Assembly: GCA_002682825.1 (NCBI GenBank)
Contig: NOKP01000031.1
Span: 62,001-126,000 of the forward strand
Length of the DNA stretch: 64,000 nt
Reading direction: 5' to 3'
DNA from: Neonectria sp. B-13
Taxonomy: Eukaryota; Ascomycota; Sordariomycetes; Hypocreales; Nectriaceae
Numbering within the stretch: the first letter of the stretch is position 1; each line of letters opens with the position of its first letter. This document shows positions 26,000 through 38,288 of the stretch, one piece after another. The notes under the pieces were generated by a model that was not told the origin of the DNA, made no database searches, and saw only the letters and a list, made by a program, of their open reading frames with translations. A program made the position numbers and the translations under genes.

Positions 26000-28900
26000 A
26001 TTAAAGTAAAGGAATCCAGAATAATACCCCTAAGCAACCTAGATAAAACTTTAGAGCAATAAGAAGCTACTAATAGAGCCTAAATCATTCAACTTAGAAG
26101 ATTAAAGGAATTATAAGACTAGAAAGTAGAGCTTATAAAGGAGCTAGAAGGAGAAAGACCTTACTATAAACCTAAGAAATACTAATAAAACTCTTAAATA
26201 TTATAAGATAACTCTAATAGTAGAAGTAATATTAAAATCAAGAATATTCCTATGCTTAAAGCCTATATAATCTTATATAAAAGGGATAACTAATTAAGCA
26301 ATTTAGCTTATACCTTTAAAGGTATAAAGTAAAAGTATAAATATAACTATAAGAAGATCCTATTTACATTTAATAAAATAAATACTAAGAACTAGATAAA
26401 ATAGTAATAATACCTTAATGAATAAGAGCAAAATGTATAAGAAGCTGCCTAAAACAGCTAAGAAACCTTTAAGAATTGGACTCTAAACCTTATTAAGAAT
26501 ATAACTAATAGACAATTATACTTAATAATCTAATTAATAAAGGCCTACTAAAGAGAGATATAATTATCATAGGACTTTTATACCTATCTTAACTAATTCA
26601 AGAAATACTTTCTTAGGCAAGATAAGCCTTAAAGAGCTCTTATCTTTTTCTTAAAACTCTAATAATCCCTCTATAACCTTATAATATTATATAGTAAATT
26701 ACTAAAGACCTAAAATAAAATAGTCTCCCTAGTAATACAATACTAAGATTCTATAGAGGGTATAAAAAGGAAGGTAAAGACCCTATATTTAGAGCTACTA
26801 TCTAAGGCATTCAAAAACAATAGTTATAATTCCTCTTTGTATTATAAATAAGGCTAAGGATAAGGCTAAAGTAGAGACTATAACTAGAAATAGGGCTAAA
26901 GAGCTAGGGTTTCTAATAGGTCTACTAAACAAGCCCTAAGGGAAAAGAACCGAAAAAACCAAAAAGGTAAAATCCTTACCTACTACAATTATAAAAGTAA
27001 TAAATACTTTATTAGGAGCTATAATTAGCTACTAAAGACTAATACTTAATTATAAGGAATTAAACAATTAGGAAAAGAGAGTCAGTAGACATTATTAACC
27101 TAATAAATACTAAAACTCTTTAAATTTAGGTTAAACTAAGCATATTAGCTACTATTAAGATATATAATTAAAATACCTTTAAAGCAATAATAAACCTTAA
27201 TATATATATAAAATCTAATATAATCAATAAAGTCTTTACTATATACTACAGTCTCAAAAAGGCTTATATAAGAAAACCTAACTTTATAGTAGTAGAGAAA
27301 ACCCACTTAAAGCTATACTATAGCTAGTATATACTAATTACTATAATTAATACTAAAAGAAAGAAGTAGATCTTTACTTATATTTGCATTAGAATAGAAA
27401 GAGACTTATTACTATTAGGAAACCTTATATTACTATTATAGACTATTATAATCAATAAAAATATTCTCTTAAACCCTTTAAACTCTAAATAGTTCTTTTA
27501 AATCAATTAGAAAAGGACTAAGATTATATAACCTTATAAGTTTTACTAATTATACTAGAATATAGCTTATATATATAGGGTAGTAGGAATCTAAGGGATA
27601 GAAGAGGATTATATTCTACCTAAGGATAATAAGCTAAAACCTAAGGGAAATAGTACTATTCCTTATAAGTTATAGGACTTTAGTAATATATATTTAATAG
27701 ATAATACTAGTATATTACTATAATATAAGTTAATTAACTATAGTATTAATATACTATCTAATAAGGAACTACCTTTTAGACCTATCTATACTCTATCCTA
27801 GAAAGAATTAGAAATACTCTAAGAATACATTAAGGATTCTATTAAGAAAGATTAAATATACCCCTCTAAGAATCCTACTAAGGCTCTAGTACTATTTATT
27901 CTAAAACCAGATAGAACCCTATAACTCTATATAGACTATAGAGGTTTAAACTAAATTATAAAGAAGAATTATTACTCTTTACCCTTAGTCTTAGAAATCC
28001 TAGATAAGATTAAAGAGGTAAAGTATTTTAGTAAGATTAACATTAAGGATACTTACTATTATATCTATATTAAGGAAAATAATAAGTAGAAAATAGTATT
28101 CTATACTTACTATAGTTATTTTAAATACTTAGTTATACTATTTAAACTAACTAATATACTTACTACTTTCTAAGATTATATATATTAAGCTCTTTAGGGT
28201 CTTATTAATACTATTTATATAATATATCTTAATAATATTCTTATTTTCTCTAAAACTTAAGACTCTTATATAAAATATATCTATATAGTCCTTAAGAGGT
28301 TATAATAGACTAAACTATTTGTAAAGCTATTAAAATATACATTCTACTAAGACTATATTAACTTTCTTAGATTTATCCTATCTATAGAAGGAATTATAAT
28401 AGACTTAGAATGTATTTATACTATTTCTAAATAGAAAGAGCTATGAACCTATTATAAAATCTAGGTATTCTTAGGGTTCTATAATTTCTACTGAAGATTT
28501 ATTTATAAGTACTCCAATATAATAGCCCCTTTAAATAACCTACTAAAGGGTAGTAAGTAAGGTAAAAAGCCTAGGTTTATAGAGCTTAATAAGTATAAAA
28601 GGTATACATTTTACTGTCTTATTAATATGTTCTAAATTATACTTTTGCTAAGATATTTTAACTTAAGGCTATAAATTTACCTAGAGATAGATACCTTAAA
28701 GGTAATAATAATAGAGATCCTATTATAGCCTAATAAAGAAGGCTATTATTATCCTATTGTATTCTAGTCCTAAAAGTTCAAAGGACCTAAACTTAATTAT
28801 AGTACTCTAAACTAAGAATTAATAATAATTATAAAGTCATTTAAATACTAATAATACTACCTTAAAGGAATAGTAAAATAAGTTAAAGTACTTAGTAACT

Positions 28901-30850
28901 ATTAGAACCTATAGGTCTTTATAAAGACCCTATAACTAAATGGCCAATAAGTACAATAGTATATATACCTTATACTATATAACTTTATAATTAACTATTA
29001 GCTAAGTAAGTAAAACCCTACTAATGTACTATTTAGACAGTTAGACTATATTACTAAAGAAGTACTTTATATTAAACTGCTTATATTTTTAGTATAGAGA
29101 TTAAATAAGATCTAAGCAGTTAAGTTCTATTAGAAAGATAGAAAGAAACTAGGCAAAATGCCTTAAAAGGGTTAAGAGACTCTAGCTTATATACTATAAA
29201 AGCATAATAAGATGTCTTTAAGGGTTAAAGTGATCCTAGCTAACCTAGAGGGAAATAGTACTAAAGAGAGCCCTAATCCTAAAGACTAAGCCTATTAGGC
29301 CAAAGAGAAGATTAAAAGAGTTTAAACTATCTCTAGCGCAATTATATAAAGTATAATACTTAAAAAAGTTATATATAATATAACTATCTTAGAACCCCTT
29401 CTTAAGATAATCTAATATCTATAATTAGATAATAAAGAAACTTATTAATAAATAGACTAAGTTTCCTAAGTAAACCCTAACTAAGACCTAGATAATTAGT
29501 CAATTAAGAAGGATAGATTATTATACTTTAAGAATAGATTCTTTATACTAAAGAAGGTAAGTATAAGATATAAGATTATAGAGCTTTACTATAATAATCT
29601 ACTAATAGGATACTTTAGTATTAACTATACCTTAGATTTAATCCAAAGGAAATTCCACTAGGTTAATATTAAGGTAGATATTAAAGACTATATATAGTTA
29701 TATATAATATATTAGAGAGCAGTTATAAAGAAGTATTAGCCCTATAGAAGTCTTTAATTACTATTAATCCCTTTATAACCCTAGGCTAAGATCTTAATAG
29801 ACTTTATTATAAGTCTACCCCTAATAATTTAGGAAGAATAAGAGGTAAATATAATCCTAGTGATTATAGACTAATTTACTAAGACTTTCTTATTCTTTCC
29901 TATGTATATAATAATAACTATAGTTAAACTAATTAAGCTTTTCTATAGAGAAGTAGAATTAGTATATAGACCCCTAATAAGTATTATTTCTAATTAAGAT
30001 TCTCTATTTATAAGTAAGTTTTAGTTAGAGCTATATTACTAGACTAAGATAAAACATAGGCTTTCTATAGTATTTTATCTATAAAGTAATAAACAAATAG
30101 AAAAGATAAACTAAATACTAGAATACTACCTTAGATACTTTATTAGCTTAGACTAAGTTAATTAGGCCATTCTACTCTACTTAATATAATATGCCTATAA
30201 TAATACTATTAATATAACTATAAGCATATTACTATTTATAGTACTATTTAAATATAATACTAACTTTACTATAAGATCTAAGGATAGCTCCTAGGAAGGA
30301 GAGGTACTAGAGGTCTATATATAGATATAATGCTTAATAGACCTTAAAGAAAGGCTAAAGAAATACTAATAAGATATATTAGAAAAATAGATAAGAAACT
30401 ATAATAAAAAACATATACTCTTTACCCTAAAATAAGAAGACTTAGTAGGGCTTTTAACTAAGAACCTTAAGCTTAAAGGAGAGAAAAAGAAACTAGCCCT
30501 TTAATTCATTAGGCCCTTTTGGATACTTAAGAAAATTAGAAAATAAGCTTATTAATTAGCCCTACCTAATAAGTATAACTACCTCTATAATATATTCTAT
30601 ATTAGCCTACTTAAACCTTAGTACTATAGAATAGAAAACCCTAGTAAAGACTTACTAATGCTTAACCTAAAAGATAAGGAAGGTAAATAGGAACTAGAAT
30701 GCATTAAAGAAAAGAAAAAGATTAAGGATAAACTTTACTATTTAATCAAATAGAAAAACTAGCCTTTAGAATATAATCAATAGGTCCCTAAGGATAGTAT
30801 AAGCAATACTAGCCAAGCAATTAAAGACTATAAAGAGGAGTAAAGGAAAG
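26000..30850 (+). pseudogene. RIP-degraded gag-pol of L3
   Basis: Former polyprotein for capsid, protease, reverse transcriptase/RNase H, integrase and chromodomain. Visible blocks: a CX2CX4HX4C knuckle whose four ligand positions all read tyrosine (codons at 26981, 26990, 27005 and 27020); LYIDYRGLN near 27929; YLNNILIFS at 28225-28251 in place of YLDD; DFIISLP near 29809; and a chromodomain core YYL-K-K--PLEYNQ whose tryptophan positions are TAG (about 30735-30800). These changes are C-to-T/G-to-A, as in RIP. No frame is open; the limits are approximate. Confidence 0.8.
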
Positions 30851-32592
30851 TCTAGTATAAAGCAAAGGAATAACATTAGAAAGATAAGAGTTATAATAAA
30901 CCTTATAAGTAAGGTAGACTAAGGAAAAGTTAAGTATAAGGTCATACAAATCAATTTAAGGAGACTATACTCTAGGGCTAATAAGAAAGCTACCCTATTA
31001 AACTCCCTAACTCTTAAACAATAATAATAAAACCATAATGCAATAGTAGCTTAACTTTCAGTTTATAAGAGGATAATATCTATACCTAAAGGTAATACAA
31101 CCTAGACTAGTAAGAAGAAGGAAAATACAAAGAATATAAAAAAAGGAGGGTATAAGCCTAAGCATAAAGAAATTAGAGTATACTAGCCTAAAAAATAAAA
31201 AACAAAAAAGCTACTATTATTATACTATAGACTACTAAATACTATAATATATAAAACACTAAGGAGACCTAGCTAAAGCCTAAAGGTTAATAAATCTATC
31301 TCTAGAGGATAAGAGTAGGCAAGAGGATTATAATAATCCTAAGGAACTCTATTATTTTATATAATAGCCTAAACCTTCTAAAGCATAGAATAAAGAGTAG
31401 TATACTAAGCTATATAATTAGCATTAGTAGGACCTAAGGCTAACTACTAAGTATACTAATATATATATTAATAATTCTTATATTACTATAGAAAATAAAA
31501 CATTAGAAAATAGATAAGAAAACCTAATATTAAACATAAAACTTATTAAGTAGGTTAAAACCATAGGATTATTACTATATAAGAGCAGATTAGTAAGAAA
31601 TATATAAAAAGGTATACAGTAGACTTAAGCAATAAGAGTCTTATAGGCTATTATAGTAGAAAGATACTCCTATATATAAGGGAGGATAATAATAGCCTTA
31701 CTAATAAGCTATTAATTCTAGTAGTAAATAGTCTTTAAGATATTAAAAGCTATTAGAAGATAGTATATAATACTATAGAGATCCTAATAAGCCTCTACTA
31801 AAAGGAGATATAGCTCCTCTCCCTCTTCTATATCCTTAGTAAAATAGTTAAGCTAATAAATAATATTATTAACCTAAACATAGGTAAAACATAAGACATA
31901 AGCATTAAACTCTATTATAGTAAGAAGGCTAGATAGGATTAGTATTAGTTTCCCTAAGGATAACCTATTAATATATAGAAAAGACTTATATAGAATAGTC
32001 CTTACTACTAAAGCAATAATAATTATACTAAAAGGATCTAGCCTTAGAGAACTTATAATAGATTATAGAATATTTAAGAGAGTAGTAAGTAACTTAATAG
32101 TAGATAAGATCCTTAGAAAACTCTAAGATAGTTAAATAAAAATAGTATATATACTAATTCTATAACTTATAGATAGGCTTTATATACTTAGTAGGGTTAT
32201 ATTTAAATATTATAACTATTTTAAAAAAAAGATAAGAGTATAATAATATATAAGAAAAGAAGAACTATTTCTACTAAGAGAAAAACTATATTAAGAATAT
32301 AAGAATAAGTCTAAAGATATACTTATAAAATAGAAAAGAAAGATAATAGTAATAAAGAGAAAAGAAAGAAAAAGTACTAATAATAGAAAGAGATTCAAAT
32401 ACCTATATACAATCACTCAGTAGGTCTAGATCATAAGGTATAGGCTATAAGTAATAGGGTTTATTTATTAGCCTACTAGCTATTAATAACTACTAAGTAA
32501 ATGCAGCCAGTCCAAAAAACAAACATAGCCCTATCTTCACTGAATTCTACATTACCAGTTATTAGGGATAACAACTACTAAGGGAAGATAGT

Positions 32593-32782
32593 TATTATAG
32601 TACTAGCCTTTAGTACTTCAGTCATATAGCCTACGCATTACAGCCATATCTCTATACCTAAATGCCTACCTCTCTTTAGAATTAAGGGATAAGCTTTAGC
32701 TTATATATCAATAAGAATACTACCTTTACTTCTAATCTATCAACCTTACCTAACTATATATCCTAGAGGTACTCCTATTACA
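32593..32782 (+). repeat. L3 3' LTR (190 bp)
   Basis: Right LTR of L3, starting TATTATAGTACTAGCC (RIP-altered relative to the 5' LTR) and ending TCCTATTACA, followed by the TSD ATTAA at 32783-32787. Confidence 0.9.
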
Positions 32783-33511
32783 ATTAATTAATACTAATAA
32801 TAATTATTAAACTTCTTAAAGCTCTTTCTATTAAGTCTTTTTATACTTTATAGTTAATATTAAAGATAATTAATTATAATAGGATTCTCTTAGTTTTGAA
32901 TATATTGCTTTTTTAATTATAAATTAATTAAAATAATATTATTTATTAACTAGATAATTTATAAAGTATAAATAGAATTATATAGCTTTTTAAGGAACTT
33001 TTCTTTTATAATAATAATATTATTATTCCTTTTTAGCTTTAGAGTTAGTCTCTTTAGAAAGAACTATTCTATTATAATTTACTAAGCTATTATCATATTA
33101 AGTTAATTTAATTTTATCTTAAAATATTATACTTAAAAACTATTAATTAAACTAATTTCTTAGATCTAAAGTAATTAATTATAAGCTATTTTATATACTT
33201 TAAGTTAGACTTTTAAGCTATAATTTATAATATTTAGATATAATAGTCCTTAGTAGTATTTATAGTAATTTGAGCCTTAGTCAATATCATTTAATAGATT
33301 AAGACAATATAATAGATAATATATAGCAGTTAATACAGTAAGATACTATACCTAGCACTATTAATCGCAATAACTTAAACATAGTAAGCTTTCCTAGTAA
33401 TATAGTTTATATTAATATTATACCTTAAGCCTATTTTTGTAACCTATCTAGGTCCCTCTCTCTAACCTTAATATCCAATTTATAAAAAGCTTATCCTGAA
33501 CTATAGCATAT

Positions 33512-34562
33512 TTAGATATAATAGTCCTTAGTAGTATATACCTAGAGAAAAGACTAAAGGTTAAATAGTATAAAAGAAAATAGAAAAAACAATAGTATAA
33601 TAGGCTTAATACCTAAGCCTAAGGTAATAATAACTTAAGGAGATAAAAGTTTCTACTATAAAGTTAAGGTATAAGTTTTACTATCTTAATTAGCTAGAAA
33701 AGCTAGATCTTAGAAAAGTTAGATCTTAGAAAAGCTAGATCTTAGAAAAGCTAAATCTTAGAAAAGCTAGACCTTAGAAAAGCTAGATCTTAGAAAAGGC
33801 TAAAACCCCTTAGGATAAAAGCTTAGCCTATAAGGCTTTATACTTTCTAGGTTACCCCTTTGTATTCTATCCAACCTTCTATATAATACAAAGATCATAT
33901 AACTAATTATATAAGATAATTACCTTCTAAATCATACTATAGCCTAATAAGCTCTTATTAAGCTATACCTATAAGCTCTTATATAATCTATATAGCTTAT
34001 TTTAAGTAGATCTAAGCCTTATTTCTAAGCTATAAATTATAGTTTAAAAGTCTAATCTATAAGATATAAAAAAGGTTAAAACTAATTAATACTTTAAGAC
34101 TAAAGAATTAGTTTAGTTAATAGTCTTTAATTATTATATTCTACTATAAGATAAAATATAGCCTAATAGAGTAATAATCTAATAGATTATAATAAAATAG
34201 ATCTTTCTAGAAAGACTAGCTTTAAAGTTAGAAAGGAATAGTAATACTATTAATATAAAAAAGAGGTTTATTAATAGTCTAAAGCATAATGACTATATCT
34301 TATAGGTTATATAGCTAATAAGTAACACTATAATAACCAACCTACAACCGAAGGAATAATGCATTAGAAAGCAAGAGAATCCTACTGCATGGAGGGATTT
34401 GACAGAGGGAGTTCTAGGAAGCTGGAGGGGGTAAAAGTCAATAATTAGGTTCAAAATCCAAAGATCTATCCCCCCATTAAGCTCAAGCAAAGGAAACATA
34501 TGACTGTTTAGTGCAATCACGGATAAGCAGAAACAGTAGTCCAAACAGTAGTTTCAACAGTA
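33512..34562 (-). mobile_element. Family A copy inside X
   Basis: Complete 1,051-bp minus-strand copy with a perfect 14-bp TSD GAACTATAGCATAT at 33498-33511 and 34563-34576. About seven minisatellite units lie at 33690-33800. Its sense 5' end (around 34430-34560) is well preserved, so this is a relatively late insertion. Confidence 0.9.
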
Positions 34563-34678
34563 GAACTATAGCATATATAAATGACTATCTCTCATTAAGC
34601 TGATAAGTCCAGCCAGCCTTCTTCTCTCTTTCTTAATACACTATAATACAGTATAATACAATTATAATGCATTCTACT

Positions 34679-35101
34679 TTTACTATTACCTATTATATCT
34701 TATAATCTAATAATAAGAAATAGAACTATAAGGTATATAAAATAGAATACTATTACTCTTTAGATAGAGAGATTAAGCCTACTAAATACAAGTAGTAGCT
34801 TTACTAGGCTAAAATCTATAACCTTAGTAGCTTTAAGTCTAACTATATAATAGTTAGTATTATCTAAATAGTATATCTAGCTATATTTAGCTACTATCTA
34901 CTCTTAAATAATAAAGGTACTAAAGTTAATAATATTAGCTTTATTAGAGAGGAAAAGGAGTTTCTTGAAAAGCTTACTAAAAGATTGAAAGCTAGGTTAT
35001 ACTAGGATAAAGCTATTGCTAATAAATTAACTAGAGATAAATATGCCCTATGGTTCTAGGAGCTGCTGGGGTGTGTAGAGCTGGTGCAGATAGCCAGCTA
35101 G
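34679..35101 (+). pseudogene. RIP-degraded ORF of element X, unknown function
   Basis: A single frame of 141 codons from ATG 34679 reads sensibly except for about a dozen in-frame TAA/TAG codons, as expected where Gln or Trp codons were hit by RIP. The best-preserved part, around 34925-35035, is hydrophilic and charged (FIREEKEFLEKLTKRLKARL). A CT-rich leader with TATAAAT about 105 bp upstream resembles a fungal promoter. Similarity to any family was not recognised. It could be the body of an unknown element or a captured host gene fragment. Confidence 0.45.
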
Positions 35102-35693
35102 TCTGGCATTATGAAATTGGGGGGAAGGATTATATAGGGTTAAGGAAAAACTTAGAATAGAAAAGGTAGATAGGTTTAGGTTAGATGCAAAGGTTAATAA
35201 AGAACTTTAAAACCAACTAAGCTTAAGACAAAGAAATCAATGTGTAATATAGTAATTATTATATATTAGGTTCCCTTATAGAAAGGTCCTTAGTAGTATA
35301 TACCTAAAGAAGAGGCTAAAGGTTAAATAGTATAAAAGAAAATAGAAAATACAATAGTATAATAGGCTTAATACTTAAGCCTAAGGTAATAATAACTTAA
35401 GAAGATAAAAGTTTCTATTATAAAGCTAAGGTATAAGTTTTACTGCCTTAATCAGCTAGAAAAGCTAGATCTTAGAAAAGCTAAATCTTAGAAAAGATAG
35501 ATCTTAAACAAGTTAGATCTTGGAAAAGCTAGATTATAATTTATAATATAAAATAAAGATTAAATTTATTTTAAATTTATTATATAAATTATATAAAAGC
35601 CTATATATATAGTTTAATAAAGGCTTATTAAACTATAATATAATTTAAATAATTATCTTATAAGACTAATAGTATAATTATTATTTATAGTAA

Positions 35694-35760
35694 TTTTAGC
35701 CTTAGTTAATATTATTTAATATATTAAAATAATATAATAAATAATATATAATAGTTAATT
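35694..35760 (+). repeat. Fragment of element X (first ~70 bp)
   Basis: Matches 33258-33325 from TTTATAGTAATTTGAGCC onwards, with RIP-type differences. It is cut at 35760 by the start of the next family A copy. It shows that X exists in at least two copies. Confidence 0.65.
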
Positions 35761-36807
35761 ACTATTGAAACTACTGTTTGAACTACTGTTTCTACCTATC
35801 TGCAATTGCGCTAAATCATGTATTTCCTTTGCTTGAGCTTAACAGGGGGATAGATCTTTGGATTTTGAACCTAATTATTGACTTTTGCCCCCTCCATAGA
35901 ACTCCCTCTGCCAAATCCCTCCATACAGCTTCATGGCTAATATTAGAGATGACCAGATTCCCTCGGTTTCTAATGCATTACTCCTTTAGCTATAGGTTAG
36001 TTAGAATGATATTATCTATTAACTGTATAATCTATAGGGCAGAGATAGGATTATATAGCTTCTTAAGGAACTCTTTCTCTATAGTAGTAATATTACTATT
36101 CCTTTCTAGCTTTAGAGCTAGCCTCTTTAGAAAGAGCTATTCTATTGTAATCTACTAGGCTATTACTATATTAAGCTAGATTCTATCTTATAGTAGGATA
36201 TTATAGCTAAAGACTACTAATTGGATTAATTTCTTAGGTCTAAAGCAATTAATCATAGGCTATTTTATATGCCCTAGGCTAGACTTTTAAGCTATAATTT
36301 ATAGTATAGAAATAAGGCTTAGATGTTCTTTTAATTTGATATATAGGTTATATGAGAGCCTATGTGTATAGCTTAGCAAGGGCTTGCTAGGCTATAGTAT
36401 GATTCAGACAGCAGTCATCTTGTGCAATCGGTGGTATGGTTGTTGTATTGTTTGGAAGGTCAGATGGAATGCGAAGAGCCTGGAAAGCGCAGAGGTTACC
36501 TTATAGGCTGGGCTTTTATCCTAAGGGGTTTTAGCCTTTTCTAAGGTCTAGCTTTTCTAAGATCTAGCTTTTCCAAGATCTAGCTTTTCTAAGATCTAGC
36601 TTTTCTAAGATCTAGCTTTTCCAGCTGATTGGGGCAGTAAAACCTATACCTTAACTTTATAGTAGAAACTTTTATCTCCTTGAGTCATTGTTGCCTTAGG
36701 CTTAGGTATTAAGCCTATTATACTATTGTTTTTTCTGTTTTCTTTTATACTGTTTAACCTTTAGCCTCTTCTCTAGGTGTGTGCTACCAAGGACTATTAT
36801 ATCTAAA
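35761..36807 (+). mobile_element. Family A copy, well preserved
   Basis: Complete 1,047-bp plus-strand copy from ACTATTGAAACTACTG to TATTATATCTAA, keeping many CG and TG steps (for example GCAATTGCGC near 35803). Five minisatellite units lie at about 36545-36625. No clear TSD: the left flank is element X and the right flank a hAT MITE, so a rearrangement has occurred here. The 126-codon ORF at 35778-36158 has no recognisable domain and is not taken as a gene. Confidence 0.85.
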
Positions 36808-36808
36808 T

Positions 36809-37082
36809 AATTGGTCTATTTTTAGCTGCTTAGATAAGCAAAAAAGTCCAAATTAGTCTACTTTTAGTACTAGTCCAGTCCAAAAAATGGACTAATTATA
36901 GACTAATAGGGATTTCTAGCTAAAACAAAAAGCTTAGGTAATCAGGGTTCTATCTTAAGATACCTAAATACCTAGGCTATTATAATCTTAAATCTCTTGA
37001 TTTTAGGCTTAAAGACTGATCTTTAATAAAGGTTTTAATTTGGACTAGTAAGAATTTCAAGTGGACTAATTTCATAACCCTG
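36809..37082. mobile_element. hAT MITE fragment (left end lost)
   Basis: Matches the right two-thirds of the MITE at 41211-41619, ending GTGGACTAATTTCATAACCCTG (terminal inverted repeat with one change). It is truncated on the left at the family A junction. The next base, 37083, begins gypsy sequence. Confidence 0.7.
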
Positions 37083-37250
37083 ATTATATCTATATTAAGA
37101 AAGATAATAAGTAGAAAATAGTATTCTATACTTACTATAGTTATTTTAAATACTTAGTTATACTATTTAAACTAATTAATATATCTATTACTTTCTAAGA
37201 TTATATATACTAAGCTCTTTATAGTCTTATTAATACTATTTATATAATAT

Positions 37251-38288
37251 TTAAATATAATAGTCCTTAGTAGTATATACCTAGAGAAAGGACTAAAGGT
37301 TAAATAGTATAAAAGAAAATAGAAAAAATAATAGTATAATAGGCTTAATACTTAAGCCTAAGGCAATAATGACTTAAGGAGATAAATGTTTCTATTGTAA
37401 AGTTAAGGTATAAGTTTTACTGCCCTAATTAGCTAGAAAAGCTAGATCTTAGAAAAGCTAGATCTTAGAAAAGCTAGATCTTAGAAAAGCTAGATCTTAG
37501 AAAAGCTAGACCTTGGAAAAGCTAGATCTTAGAAAAGGCTAAAACCTCTTAGGATAAAAGCTCAGCCTACAAGGCTCTGCACTTTCTAGGTTACCCCTTT
37601 GCATTCTATTCAACCTTCTATATAATACAAAGACTATACAACCAATTATACAAGATAACTGCCTTCTGAATTATACTATAGCCTAATAAGCCCTTACTAA
37701 GCTATACCTATAGGCTCTTATATAACCTATATAGCCTATTTTAAGTAGATTTAAGCCTTATTTCTAAGCTATAAATTATAGTTCAAAAGTCTAATCTATA
37801 AGATATAAAGAGATTAAAACTAATCAATACCCTAAGGCTAAGGAATTAGTCTAGTTAATAGTCTTTAGTTATTATATTCTACTGTAAAATAGAATCTAGC
37901 CTAATAGAGCAATAGCCTAGTAGATTATAATAGAATAAGTCTTTTTAGAAGGGCTAGCTTTAAAGCTAGAAAGGAATAGTAATACTATTAATATAGAGAA
38001 GAGGTTTATTAATAGTCTAAAGCATAATAATTATATCTTATAGGTTATACAGCTAATAAGTAATACTATAATAGCTAACCTACAACCGAAGAAGTAATGC
38101 ATTAGAAAGCAAGAGAATCCTACTGTATGGAGGTATTTGGTGGAGGGAGTTTGGAGGGGGTAAAAGTCAATAATTAGGTTCAAAATCCAAAGATCTATCC
38201 CCCTGTTAAGCTTAAGCAAAGGAAATACATAATTTAGTGCAATTGTGGATAAGTAGAAACAGTAGTCCAAACAGTAGTTTCAATAGTG
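37251..38288 (-). mobile_element. Family A copy inside gypsy fragment
   Basis: Complete 1,038-bp minus-strand copy with a perfect 13-bp TSD ATTTATATAATAT at 37238-37250 and 38289-38301. L3 carries the unoccupied target once, near 28213-28225. About six minisatellite units lie at 37432-37530. Confidence 0.95.

Larger units (their letters stand above)
25688..32782 (+). mobile_element. L3, Ty3/gypsy chromovirus LTR retrotransposon, RIP-inactivated
   Basis: 7,095-bp element with 190-bp LTRs and a 5-bp TSD ATTAA (25683-25687 and 32783-32787). In order on the plus strand come a former CCHC zinc knuckle (26981-27022), gypsy reverse transcriptase blocks (DYRGLN near 27938; YLNN at 28225-28236), an integrase-region block DFIISLP near 29809, and a chromodomain near 30735-30800. 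A polypurine tract (AAGGGAAGATAG, about 32580-32591) abuts the 3' LTR. Every domain is broken by RIP. About 1.7 kb between chromodomain and 3' LTR is unexplained. Confidence 0.9.
33260..35285 (+). mobile_element. Unclassified insert 'X' with degraded ORF
   Basis: This insert splits a family A copy and is flanked by the 14-bp repeat GTCCTTAGTAGTAT (33246-33259 and 35286-35299). Without the nested family A copy at 33512 it is about 961 bp. It starts TTTATAGTAATTTGAGCC and ends GGTTCCCTTATAGAAAG, without terminal inverted repeats. Its first ~70 bp recur at 35694-35760, so it is repetitive. It contains a TATAAAT/CT-rich promoter-like stretch (34573-34660) and then a RIP-broken ORF. I do not recognise the family. 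Confidence 0.6.
33234..35534 (-). mobile_element. 5'-truncated family A copy interrupted by element X
   Basis: Minus-strand family A copy made of 33234-33259 and 35300-35534. It has the normal sense 3' terminus at 33234 but stops inside the minisatellite (sense 5' truncation), yet is still flanked by the 15-bp TSD TATAATTTATAATAT (33219-33233 and 35535-35549). A truncated end combined with an intact TSD is the classic product of target-primed reverse transcription. Element X (33260-35285) was inserted later. Confidence 0.7.
24324..35693 (+). mobile_element. Family A copy 'P', split by three nested insertions
   Basis: Plus-strand family A copy with pieces at 24324-24384, 25609-25687, 32788-33233 and 35550-35693. 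It is interrupted by the family A copy at 24385, by gypsy element L3 (TSD ATTAA) and by the 5'-truncated family A copy at 33234. Its sense 3' end is missing, replaced by a fragment of element X at 35694. Confidence 0.65.
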
